From Planctomycetota bacterium (lineage in GTDB: Bacteria > Planctomycetota > UBA1135 > UBA2386), in the NCBI GenBank assembly GCA_016794425.1, contig JAEUHR010000028.1:62001-126000 (forward strand): a DNA stretch of 64,000 bases, read 5' to 3'. The notes under the pieces are model-generated. The model saw nothing but the letters and a program-made list of their open reading frames with translations. It was not told the DNA's origin and ran no database searches. The translations under genes were made by a program, and so were the position numbers. Positions 1 to 7,575 of the stretch are shown piece after piece (within the stretch, counting starts at the first letter, position 1; each line of letters opens with the position of its first letter).

Positions 1-2435
1 TCACCGGCCGTGTCGTCGACCGCGCCGGCAACGGCATCGCCGAAGCCGCGGTCGGTCGCCTGCCGGTCAACGAAACGCCGGACTGGGCAGAAGGCATGGA
101 CCTGGACGCGATGGACTTCGAAGGGATGCCCGGCGGTGGGCGCGGCGTCACGACCGACGCCGAGGGGCGGTTCGAACTGCCGCACGTGCCGACCGGCGAC
201 TTCCGGCTGCGTGCCGTGCACGACGACCATCCGTCGGCGCGCAGCGACGTGCTGCAGGCGGCCGCCGGCGCCACGCTGCGCGACGTGCTGCTGGTGCTCG
301 AGCCCGGCGCCGTGATCCGCGGCCGCGTGATCGGCGCGCCGGCCACCGCGAAGGACCTGAAGGTGCGCGTCGCCCGTCGTCGGGCACCGCCGGCCGGCGG
401 CGAGGCCACGAACCCGTTCGGCGCCATGATCGACACCGAAGCGATCGCGGACCTGTCGGGCGCCGCCGAGCGCACGGTCGACGTCGCGGCCGACGGGGCG
501 TTCGCGGTGCGCGGCTTGCGCATCGGCGCCGACTACCGGGTCTGGGCGACCGAGGGCGGCGCGCAGCGCTTCTTCGGCGGCGCGGTCTGCAGCCAGCGGC
601 TCGATGTCTCGACGCCGATGGAGGGCCTCGAGCTGCGCTACGACCCGGGCATCCGCGTCACGTTCCAGGTCGTGCACGCCGACACCGGCGCGCCGGTCGA
701 GAGCCTGTTCGTGCAGCATTCGCTGCAGGGCGGCGGCATGGCGGACTTCTTCGGCGCGGCGATGCGCCGCGGCGCGCGCGCGCGCCACTACGCCGACGGC
801 CGCGTCACGATCGGCGATCTGCGGCCCAAGGACGGCCAGGCGCTGCGGCTCGAAGTCGAGGCGATCGGGTATCGGTCGTTCGAGCGCAAGGACATCGCGC
901 TGCCGAGCAGTGGCGACCTCGACCTCGGCGTCGTGCGGCTCGCGCCGGCGCCGGTGGTGCGCGTCATGGTGGTCGACGCCGCGACGTCGGCCCCGGTCGC
1001 GAAGGCGAACGTGCGCCTGGAGCGGATCGAGGGCGAGCGCGCGACCGGCGTGCGCGCCGAGTTCTCGTTCGGCGGCATGCCGGCAGGCATGGCCGCCGGT
1101 GCCGCGACCGCGCGCACCGACGCGGAAGGCCGCTGCCAGCTGAATGCGCCGCTCGACGCACCGTTCCGGCTGGTTGCGACGCACGGCTCCTACGCGCGCC
1201 ACACCAGCGGCGAGCTGCGGCTGTCGGCGGCCGGCAGCGACTACACCGCGGCGCTGTCGGTCGGCGGCACGGTCGAGGTCACGGTCGTCGATGCCGCCGG
1301 CAAGCCGGTGGCCGGCGAACGTGTGCAGCGGCGCGGCGCCGATTCGCCGTGGGACAGCGAAACCACCGCCGAGACGGGCGTCGCGACGTTCGCCCGGCTG
1401 GCGCCGGGCGAACACCGGTTCCGCCTGGCCGAGCGCGGCAGCGGCATGATCGAGGTCGCGCTCGATGCGGCGCGCAACGGCGAGGACGCGCCGGCCGCCG
1501 GCTGGGAAGCCGTCGCCGTGGCCGACGGCGCCCGCGCCGAGCTGCGGCTCGTGCGGCCCGCGGGTGCCGAGCTGCGCGGCGTCGTGCGCGAGAACGGCGT
1601 GCCGCTGGCGGGCGCCCGGATCTCGTTCCTGTCCGGCCGCGCGCAGGGCACCGCCGGCGACCTCGCCGGCATGATGGCCGAGTTCGGCGGCGGCGGCGAT
1701 GGGCGGTCGGCGCGGGTCGCCGACGACGGCGCCTACCAGCTGCGCAACCTGCCCGAGGGCGAACACCAGCTGCGCATCACGATCAAGTCGCGCAGCATGC
1801 CGGCCCTCGTGCCGATCGTGCTGCAGCCCGGCGCGAACGTCGTCGACGTCGACCTCGACGTCGCCGTGGTGCGCGGCGTCGTGCGCGGGCCCGACGGCCA
1901 GCCGCTCGAGGGCGCGTCGGTGCGGATCACGCCGGTGCGGGCCGAGGGCGCCGAAGTCGACCAGGCGCTCGGCGCCGTGCAGGGCATGTTCCAGGGCAGC
2001 CCGCTCGGCGGCGGCCGGTCGGCCAAGACCGACGCCGAGGGGCGCTTCGAACTGCGCGGTGTGCAGACCGGCATGCCGCTGCAGGTGCACGCGAGCGCGA
2101 GGAAGCACGCGCCGGCCGCGTCGGCGCCGTTCACGATCGACGCCGGCAGCACGCGCGACGGCGTCGACCTGCAGCTCGCGACCGCCGGCCGCGTGCGCGT
2201 GACGGCGAGCATCAAGGTGCCGTTCACGGCGGCCATGGCACAGCGCCTCGGCGGCGACGGCCAGCCGGATCGTGCCGTGGCACCGGTCGTGCAGGTGCTG
2301 AACGGCGGCAAGGGCACGCTGGACGGCCTCGGCGCGGGCCGATGGCGGGTGCAGTTGCAGGTGCCCAACGGCGACGCGCCGCCGCCGCAGGACGTCGCCG
2401 TCGTGGCCGGCGAGACGATCGACGTGACGTTTTGA
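1..2435 (+). CDS. Carboxypeptidase-regulatory-like repeat protein, 5'-truncated by window edge
   Basis: The reading frame is open from base 3 and its start lies upstream of the window. About 810 residues are visible. They form a chain of beta-sandwich repeats of the CarboxypepD_reg type: the pattern V-x-G-x-V-x-D/G-x-x-G-x-P-x-x-G-A-x-V recurs near residues 2, 100, 320, 430, 520 and 625 of the visible part, and several repeats end in T-D-A-E-G-R-F-x-L. No enzymatic motif is seen. Such repeats usually sit in exported proteins, so an extracytoplasmic or cell-surface role is inferred. It ends 28 bases before the epimerase gene on the same strand. Confidence 0.85.
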   Translation, partial: TGRVVDRAGNGIAEAAVGRLPVNETPDWAEGMDLDAMDFEGMPGGGRGVTTDAEGRFELPHVPTGDFRLRAVHDDHPSARSDVLQAAAGATLRDVLLVLEPGAVIRGRVIGAPATAKDLKVRVARRRAPPAGGEATNPFGAMIDTEAIADLSGAAERTVDVAADGAFAVRGLRIGADYRVWATEGGAQRFFGGAVCSQRLDVSTPMEGLELRYDPGIRVTFQVVHADTGAPVESLFVQHSLQGGGMADFFGAAMRRGARARHYADGRVTIGDLRPKDGQALRLEVEAIGYRSFERKDIALPSSGDLDLGVVRLAPAPVVRVMVVDAATSAPVAKANVRLERIEGERATGVRAEFSFGGMPAGMAAGAATARTDAEGRCQLNAPLDAPFRLVATHGSYARHTSGELRLSAAGSDYTAALSVGGTVEVTVVDAAGKPVAGERVQRRGADSPWDSETTAETGVATFARLAPGEHRFRLAERGSGMIEVALDAARNGEDAPAAGWEAVAVADGARAELRLVRPAGAELRGVVRENGVPLAGARISFLSGRAQGTAGDLAGMMAEFGGGGDGRSARVADDGAYQLRNLPEGEHQLRITIKSRSMPALVPIVLQPGANVVDVDLDVAVVRGVVRGPDGQPLEGASVRITPVRAEGAEVDQALGAVQGMFQGSPLGGGRSAKTDAEGRFELRGVQTGMPLQVHASARKHAPAASAPFTIDAGSTRDGVDLQLATAGRVRVTASIKVPFTAAMAQRLGGDGQPDRAVAPVVQVLNGGKGTLDGLGAGRWRVQLQVPNGDAPPPQDVAVVAGETIDVTF

Positions 2436-2446
2436 GCCGGCGGCGC

Positions 2447-2452
2447 CAGAAT
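2447..2452 (+). promoter_or_regulatory. Possible -10 element for the epimerase gene
   Basis: CAGAAT lies 11 bases before the ATG at 2464, and no Shine-Dalgarno sequence is present. It is weaker than the TANNNT boxes seen elsewhere in the window. Confidence 0.3.
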
Positions 2453-2463
2453 CGCGCCGGGCC

Positions 2464-3561
2464 ATGACGCGGCGCATCCTGGTTGTGATCGGCACCCGGC
2501 CCGAGGCCGTCAAGCTGGCGCCGGTCGTGCGGGCGCTGGGCGCCGCGCCGTGGGCCGAGTGCCGGGTGCTGGTCACGGCGCAGCACCGCGAACTGCTCGA
2601 CCGCACGCTGCAGTTCTTCGGCGTCGTGCCGGACCGCGATCTCGACCTGATGCGGCCGGCGCAGTCGCCGGTCGACTTCACGGCGCGCTGCCTGACCGCG
2701 CTCGATCCGGTGTTCGCCGAGGAGCGTCCCGATCTGGTGCTGGTCGAAGGCGACACGACGACGGTGTTCGCGGCGGCGCTCGGCGCCTTCTACCGGCGCG
2801 TGCCGGTGGCCCACGTCGAAGCCGGCCTGCGCACCAGCGACCGCGGCCAGCCGTTCCCCGAGGAAGCCAACCGCCGGCTCGTGGCGCAGCTCGCGGACCT
2901 GCACTTCGCGCCGACGGCGCTGGCGCGCGACAACCTGCTGCGCGAAGGCATCGATCCGGCGACCGTGCACGTGGTCGGCAACACCGGCATCGACGCGCTG
3001 CAATGGGCGACCGCGCGCGTCGACGCGGCGCAGTTCCGCCCGGCGGCCGGACGGCGGCTGCTGCTGGTGACGGCACATCGCCGCGAGAACCTCGGCGCGC
3101 CGCTGCAGTCGATCTGCGACGGCATCGCGGCGCTGGCGGACCGTGCCGACGTCGCGGTCTTGTGGCCGTTGCACCCGCACCCGGGCGTGCGCAGCGTGGT
3201 CGAGGCGCGCCTCGCGGGCCGCGACAACGTGCACCTGTGCGGTCCGCTCGACTACCCCGACATGGTCGCGGCGATGCAGGCGAGCCACGTGCTGCTGACC
3301 GACTCCGGCGGCGTGCAGGAGGAAGGGCCGGCGCTCGGGCGCCCGGTGCTGGTGCTACGCGACAACACCGAACGGCCCGAGGGCATCGCGGCCGGAACGG
3401 CGGCCCTGGTCGGCACCCGCGCCGACCGGATCGTGGCCGCGGTCGGCCGGTTGCTCGACCAGCCGGCGGCGCACGCGGCCATGGCACGGGTCGTGCACCC
3501 CTACGGCACCGGCGGCAGCGCCGCAGCGATCGTGGCGGTGCTCGGTGGAAGAAGCCGGTAG
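2464..3561 (+). CDS. wecB: UDP-N-acetylglucosamine 2-epimerase (non-hydrolysing)
   Basis: The 365-residue protein has the usual length of the family. It starts with the nucleotide-binding signature GTRPEAVKLAPVVRAL and contains the C-terminal DSGGVQEEGPALGRP loop that binds UDP in WecB/MnaA enzymes, along with conserved EAGLRT and TAHRREN segments. The family converts UDP-GlcNAc to UDP-ManNAc in the cytoplasm for surface polysaccharide synthesis. The nucleotide-sugar dehydrogenase at 9762-11099 could carry out the next step to the uronic acid. It is followed directly by gspK, whose earliest start overlaps its end. Confidence 0.93.
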   Translation: MTRRILVVIGTRPEAVKLAPVVRALGAAPWAECRVLVTAQHRELLDRTLQFFGVVPDRDLDLMRPAQSPVDFTARCLTALDPVFAEERPDLVLVEGDTTTVFAAALGAFYRRVPVAHVEAGLRTSDRGQPFPEEANRRLVAQLADLHFAPTALARDNLLREGIDPATVHVVGNTGIDALQWATARVDAAQFRPAAGRRLLLVTAHRRENLGAPLQSICDGIAALADRADVAVLWPLHPHPGVRSVVEARLAGRDNVHLCGPLDYPDMVAAMQASHVLLTDSGGVQEEGPALGRPVLVLRDNTERPEGIAAGTAALVGTRADRIVAAVGRLLDQPAAHAAMARVVHPYGTGGSAAAIVAVLGGRSR

Positions 3562-3562
3562 C

Positions 3563-5272
3563 ATGCGCGTCCGAGTCCAGCCGATGTCCGAGACCCGCCG
3601 AGCCGACCTGCCTGACCGAGCCGACGAACGCGGCATCGCGCTGGTGCTGGCGCTGATCTTCTCGATCCTGCTCTACATCCTGGTCGCGGAGCTGGTGGTG
3701 GCGGGACGCATGGTGCGCGCCACCGGCGAGAACGACGCGCTGCTGGCGCGCATGCGCAGCCAGATGCTCTACCAGCTGGCCGAAGCCGAGGATCAGCTGC
3801 TGACCGACCTGGCCGGTTCGGCCGGCGGCGAGGAAGGGGCGGGCGGCATGGCCGACGCACTGGGCGGCGCCCTCGGCGGCGCCGGCGGCCGCGCCACGGG
3901 TGGGGCCGACCGCGCGGGCGGTGCCACCGGCGGCAGCGGTGCCAGCGGCGGCGCCGGCGGTGAGGCCGAGGAAGAAGAGACGGATCCGACCGCCGATTGC
4001 GACAGCAGCCGCGACGCCTGGTTCCAGCCGGTCGGCAACGCCGACGACGACCTGACGACCTACGTCTGGGTCGAGGACGAGAACCGCAAGTTCAACCTGC
4101 TGGCGCTGTGGAGCCCGGACGAGAAGTTCGCCGACCTGTCGCGGGATCGGCTCGTGCGGCTGATCGACTCGCTGCGCGAGGACACCGAGTTCGACGTGTC
4201 GGCCAGCGATGCCGAGCGGATCGTGCAGGAGCTGCGCGACTGGGTCGCGCGCCCGGACCTCGAAGCGATCCCGCGGCCGCGCCTGAAGTCGGACGAAGAG
4301 AAGCGCCCCGACGTGACCGCGATCCTGCACCTCGACGAGCTGATGATGCTGCCGTCGGTCAGCGAGGACCTGTTCTTCGACAAGGTGCTCGACGGCAAGG
4401 TCTACCTCGGTCTCGAGTCCGTGCTGACGATCTGGACCTCGCTGAAGGTCGACCCGGGCGATCCGGAGAAGGTCGCGCGCCAGCGGGCGCAGGCCGCCGC
4501 GCGCGGCGAAGCGCCGGCCGAGGGCAGCGACCCTGCAGCCGCGGCCGGCGGGGCGAGCAGTGCCGCCGGTGCCGCAGCCGGCACCGCACCCGAATCGGGC
4601 CGCAGCCCCGGCGGCGAAGACGAGCCGGTGCAGCCCGACGGCCTCGGCATCCGCATCAACCTGAACACCGCGCCGCGGCCGGTGCTGCGCGCGTTGTTCC
4701 CCAGCGACAAGATCCCCGATCGCGTGATCGACGCGATCCTGCGCTACCGCAACGAAGAGGACGAGGAAGAGGCGGAGAAGGCGGCCGAACAGCAGGGCGC
4801 GACCGACCTCGCCGACTTCGGCGACCTGCGGCTCGGCGCGGACAAGAAGCTGAAGTTCTTCGCCTCGGTCGCGGACCTCGAGCAGATCGAGGAGTTCGCG
4901 AACCTGCCGGACCCGGAGCTGAAGACCGAGTTCCAGCGCGCGCTGACGACGAAGTCCGAGGTGTTCACGATCCACCTGGCGACGCTGTTCAAGCGCAACG
5001 ACGAGAACCGCGTCTACCTGCTGCGCCGCGCGCGGTCGGTCGTGCTGCGGCTCGAAGACGGCGAGGCCGGCAAGATCGTGCCGCTGCTGCCGTTCGAGGA
5101 GCGCACCGGCCTGCGGCTGATGCCGGTCGACCTGCAGGACCAGACCGTCGACCTGACGATGCTCTACCTCGACATGGACCAGTTCGCGCGCGAGGAACGG
5201 GCGTGGAACCCGTTCCTGATCGACTTCTACCTGCCGAAGCACCAGCGCGAGGACTTCTACCAGCCGCGCTGA
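3563..5272 (+). CDS. gspK: Type II secretion minor pseudopilin GspK-like protein with Gly-rich insert
   Basis: The N-terminus carries a class III prepilin-like segment: R-G followed by IALVLALIFSILLYILVAEL (mature residue 5 is Leu, as in K-type pseudopilins, which lack Glu5). The middle holds INLNTAPRPVLRAL, the helix-hairpin-helix signature of GspK. GspK caps the pseudopilus tip of type II secretion systems at the inner membrane. Two features are odd. At about 570 residues it is much longer than the usual 300-350, owing to a Gly/Ala-rich tract after the membrane helix (about 3830-3970) and a second Ala/Gly/Glu-rich insert near 4490-4620. No other gsp gene is in the window. Starts at 3545, 3563 and 3584 are all possible; 3563 follows the epimerase stop by one base. 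Confidence 0.82.
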   Translation: MRVRVQPMSETRRADLPDRADERGIALVLALIFSILLYILVAELVVAGRMVRATGENDALLARMRSQMLYQLAEAEDQLLTDLAGSAGGEEGAGGMADALGGALGGAGGRATGGADRAGGATGGSGASGGAGGEAEEEETDPTADCDSSRDAWFQPVGNADDDLTTYVWVEDENRKFNLLALWSPDEKFADLSRDRLVRLIDSLREDTEFDVSASDAERIVQELRDWVARPDLEAIPRPRLKSDEEKRPDVTAILHLDELMMLPSVSEDLFFDKVLDGKVYLGLESVLTIWTSLKVDPGDPEKVARQRAQAAARGEAPAEGSDPAAAAGGASSAAGAAAGTAPESGRSPGGEDEPVQPDGLGIRINLNTAPRPVLRALFPSDKIPDRVIDAILRYRNEEDEEEAEKAAEQQGATDLADFGDLRLGADKKLKFFASVADLEQIEEFANLPDPELKTEFQRALTTKSEVFTIHLATLFKRNDENRVYLLRRARSVVLRLEDGEAGKIVPLLPFEERTGLRLMPVDLQDQTVDLTMLYLDMDQFAREERAWNPFLIDFYLPKHQREDFYQPR

Positions 5273-5286
5273 CGCAGCGGCCGCGC

Positions 5287-5946
5287 ATGCCCCGCCCCGC
5301 CGACCCCGAGCTGCGCGAACGGCTGCTCGCCGCGGCTACCGCGGAATTCGCCGCCGCGGGCTACGCCGGCGCGACGCTGGACGCGATCGCCGCGCGGGCC
5401 TCGGTGACCAAGGGCGGCCTCTACTTCCACTTCGCCGGCAAGGAGGAGCTGTTCTTCGCGGCGATCGACCACTGGCGCGAGCGACGGCGACGGCTGTTGC
5501 GCGTGCCGGTGGCGGGGGCGGAACCGGCGGTGGTCACGCTGCGCGCGTTCCTCGCCGGCTACCTCGCGTTCCACTTCGCCGAACCGGACGCCGTGCGGCT
5601 GCAGCGCGTCCTGGCGACGGAGTTGCGCAGTGGTTTCACGTCGCTCCTGCGCGAAGACGACCGCCAGGAACGGCGCTGGCTGCGCGCGCAGCTGCGCGAG
5701 CTGCTGGTGCTGGGCGTGCAGGACGGGTCGCTGTCGTGCGCCGACCCGGCGCAGGCGGCGTTCCTGCTCGCGGCCGCCGTGATCGGCGTGCTCGAGCAGT
5801 GGCAGAGCGCGGTCGCCGACGTCGAGGCGCACTGCCACGAGGAGCGGCTCGCCGCGGCGCTGGTGGCGCCGTTCGTGGTCGGCGCAGCTGCCGATCGCGA
5901 CGGCCGGCACGGCGCGTCGGTGTTCCGCGACCTGCCCGAGGCGTGA
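5287..5946 (+). CDS. TetR/AcrR-family transcriptional regulator
   Basis: The 219-residue protein opens with a TetR helix-turn-helix: RERLLAAATAEFAAAGYAG, then TLDAIAARASVTKGGLYFHF and the FAGKEELF continuation typical of the family. The C-terminal ligand/dimer region is divergent, as usual, so the ligand cannot be told. The family represses transport, lipid or stress genes and responds to small molecules. The ATG at 5287 lies 14 bases after the gspK stop. The frame stays open upstream inside gspK, but that upstream translation is arginine-rich shadow coding. Confidence 0.9.
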   Translation: MPRPADPELRERLLAAATAEFAAAGYAGATLDAIAARASVTKGGLYFHFAGKEELFFAAIDHWRERRRRLLRVPVAGAEPAVVTLRAFLAGYLAFHFAEPDAVRLQRVLATELRSGFTSLLREDDRQERRWLRAQLRELLVLGVQDGSLSCADPAQAAFLLAAAVIGVLEQWQSAVADVEAHCHEERLAAALVAPFVVGAAADRDGRHGASVFRDLPEA

Positions 5947-6001
5947 TCGCCGCCGCGGCGTTGTGCGGCCGCTGCGGCGCGGGCACACTGCGCGCCGTTC
6001 C

Positions 6002-6721
6002 GTGCGCACCCTGCCGTCCGACTTCCTGCTGACCGTCGTGATGCCGGTGTTCAACGAGCAGCGCACGCTGCGCGACATCGTCGCCGCCGTGCTCGCGGTG
6101 CCGATCCGCAAGGAACTCGTGCTGGTCGACGACGGCAGCGAAGACGCCAGCCGCTCGATCCTGCGCGAACTGGTGCAGCGCCACCCCGAGGTGCGCGTGT
6201 TCGAGCACGACCGCAACCGCGGCAAGGGCGCCGCGCTGCGCACCGGCTTCGAACAGGCGCGCGGCGACGTGGTCGTCGTGCAGGACGCCGACCTCGAGTA
6301 CGACCCGGCCGAGTACCCGCGACTGCTGGCGCCGATCCTCGAGGGGCGCGCCGATGTCGTCTACGGTTCGCGCTACCTGTTCGACGACGCCGATCCGGCG
6401 CGGCCACGCGACCACTTCTACCACTACTTCGGCAACCGCCTGCTGACGTTCGCCAGCAACCTGTTCACCGGGCTGAACCTGACCGACATGGAGACCTGCT
6501 ACAAGTGCTTCCGTCGGGAGGTGCTGCAGGACATCGTGATCCGCAGTCGGCGCTTCACGGTCGAGCCCGAGTTCACCGCCAAGGTCGCGCGCCTGCCGGT
6601 GCGGATCCACGAGGTGCCGATCCGCTACCGCGGCCGCGACTACAGCGAAGGCAAGAAGATCGGCTGGCGCGACGCGGTCGCGGCGCTGTGGGCGATCGTG
6701 CGCTACCACTTCGCCCGCTGA
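6002..6721 (+). CDS. Family 2 glycosyltransferase (dolichyl-phosphate-mannose-synthase-like)
   Basis: About 239 residues. The GT-A nucleotide-binding start is LLTVVMPVFNEQRTL, followed by LVLVDDGSEDASR, NRGKGAALRTGF and the metal-binding VVVQDADLEYDP, then ADVVYGSRYL. This is the DPM1/YkcC-like subgroup that moves a sugar from a nucleotide donor to a polyprenyl phosphate or lipid. No C-terminal membrane helices are present, so it is a soluble or peripheral enzyme. GTG at 6002 is preferred because homologues begin close to the VVMPVFNE strand; a GTG at 5963 would add 13 residues. It may act with the nearby nucleotide-sugar enzymes, but this is inference. Confidence 0.85.
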   Translation: MRTLPSDFLLTVVMPVFNEQRTLRDIVAAVLAVPIRKELVLVDDGSEDASRSILRELVQRHPEVRVFEHDRNRGKGAALRTGFEQARGDVVVVQDADLEYDPAEYPRLLAPILEGRADVVYGSRYLFDDADPARPRDHFYHYFGNRLLTFASNLFTGLNLTDMETCYKCFRREVLQDIVIRSRRFTVEPEFTAKVARLPVRIHEVPIRYRGRDYSEGKKIGWRDAVAALWAIVRYHFAR

Positions 6722-6737
6722 AGTGGGACCAGCGGGC
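6713..6737. terminator. Small hairpin between convergent genes
   Basis: GCCCGCT at 6713-6719 pairs with AGCGGGC at 6731-6737. It spans the stop codon of the glycosyltransferase and lies 14 bases beyond the end of the convergent outer-membrane protein gene. No T-tract follows. Confidence 0.35.
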
Positions 6738-6750
6738 CGCGCCGCGCATC

Positions 6751-7491
6751 TCAGAACACGGCGCTGCAGGTGATCAGCAGGCCGTGGAACTCGGTGTCGT
6801 AGCCGAGCACGACCAGGCCGTCCTCTTCGTCGCTCTCGTCCATCGACTGCCAGCGGTTCACGAACGCGAGGCCGAGCTCGAACGGGCCGCCGCGCAGCCG
6901 CGTGCCGACGTCGAGCGCCACCGCCGACGTCGTCGAGACGTAGTCGTTGGCGTCGTTCTCGACGTCGATGCCGGTCACGCCGATGCCGGCGCCGAGCTCG
7001 GCGAACAACGACCACGAGAACTTGCGGCTGTCGACGAGGCGGAACTCCGGCGCCACTTCGAGCCAGGGGCCGAGGGTCCCGTACGACACGTCTTCGTCGA
7101 GCACCTGGTCCTCGAGCAGGTAACCGTTGAACCACAGGCCGAACCGCACCGGCATCGAGAAGCGCCGCGCCTGCGCGCGCCAGGTCAGGTGCAGCAGGAA
7201 CGACGACAGGCGTGCCTCGGACGAGTTGAACCCGGCGTCCTCGAACAGGTCGTCGTCGGAGGCCAGGCCCTCGAAGCGCACGCCGCCGCCGAAGCCGCGG
7301 CGCGTGGTGCCCTCGAAGTGGAACCGCAGCAGCGCGGCATCGGTGTCGTCGTCGAGGTTCGAGCCGTCGGTGCGGTGCTCGAACTCGCCGCCGCCGAAGC
7401 CGAGCTGCACGCGAAACCTCGATGCGAACGTCTCTTCCTGGGCGAACGACGGAACGGAGAGGGCGAGGGCGGCGAGCAGGGGCAGGCGCAT
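6751..7491 (-). CDS. Outer-membrane beta-barrel protein
   Basis: 246 residues beginning with a clear signal peptide (MRLPLLAALALSVPSFAQ, cleavage after Ala-Gln likely). The remainder alternates polar and hydrophobic residues in short strands with acidic turns and ends in Val-Phe. A terminal aromatic residue is the usual beta-barrel assembly signal. No specific family was recognised; a small porin-like or OmpW/lipid-modifying barrel is possible. A TAGGAT box lies 7 bases before the ATG, and no ribosome binding site is visible. Confidence 0.75.
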   Translation of the reverse strand: MRLPLLAALALSVPSFAQEETFASRFRVQLGFGGGEFEHRTDGSNLDDDTDAALLRFHFEGTTRRGFGGGVRFEGLASDDDLFEDAGFNSSEARLSSFLLHLTWRAQARRFSMPVRFGLWFNGYLLEDQVLDEDVSYGTLGPWLEVAPEFRLVDSRKFSWSLFAELGAGIGVTGIDVENDANDYVSTTSAVALDVGTRLRGGPFELGLAFVNRWQSMDESDEEDGLVVLGYDTEFHGLLITCSAVF

Positions 7492-7498
7492 GGGCAGG

Positions 7499-7504
7499 AT
7501 CCTA
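7499..7504 (-). promoter_or_regulatory. TAGGAT -10 box, leaderless start
   Basis: TAGGAT on the minus strand lies 7 bases before the ATG at 7491. A transcript starting from it would begin at or within a base or two of the start codon. No -35 consensus is seen. Confidence 0.5.
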
Positions 7505-7542
7505 ACTCCGGCGGGCGACCGGAGGGGGCGCCAGAGCGCAGT

Positions 7543-7570
7543 CGGCGCGCGCCGGTTGCGGCGCGCGCCG
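7543..7570 (-). terminator. Strong 12-bp stem formed by two copies of a palindrome
   Basis: CGGCGCGCGCCG at 7543-7554 recurs at 7559-7570 with a GTTG loop. Each copy is itself a perfect palindrome, so the pair folds as a 12-bp stem. It starts 6 bases after the stop of the HEAT gene and lies between that gene and the next minus-strand gene. No T-tract is present. Confidence 0.55.
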
Positions 7571-7575
7571 GACGG

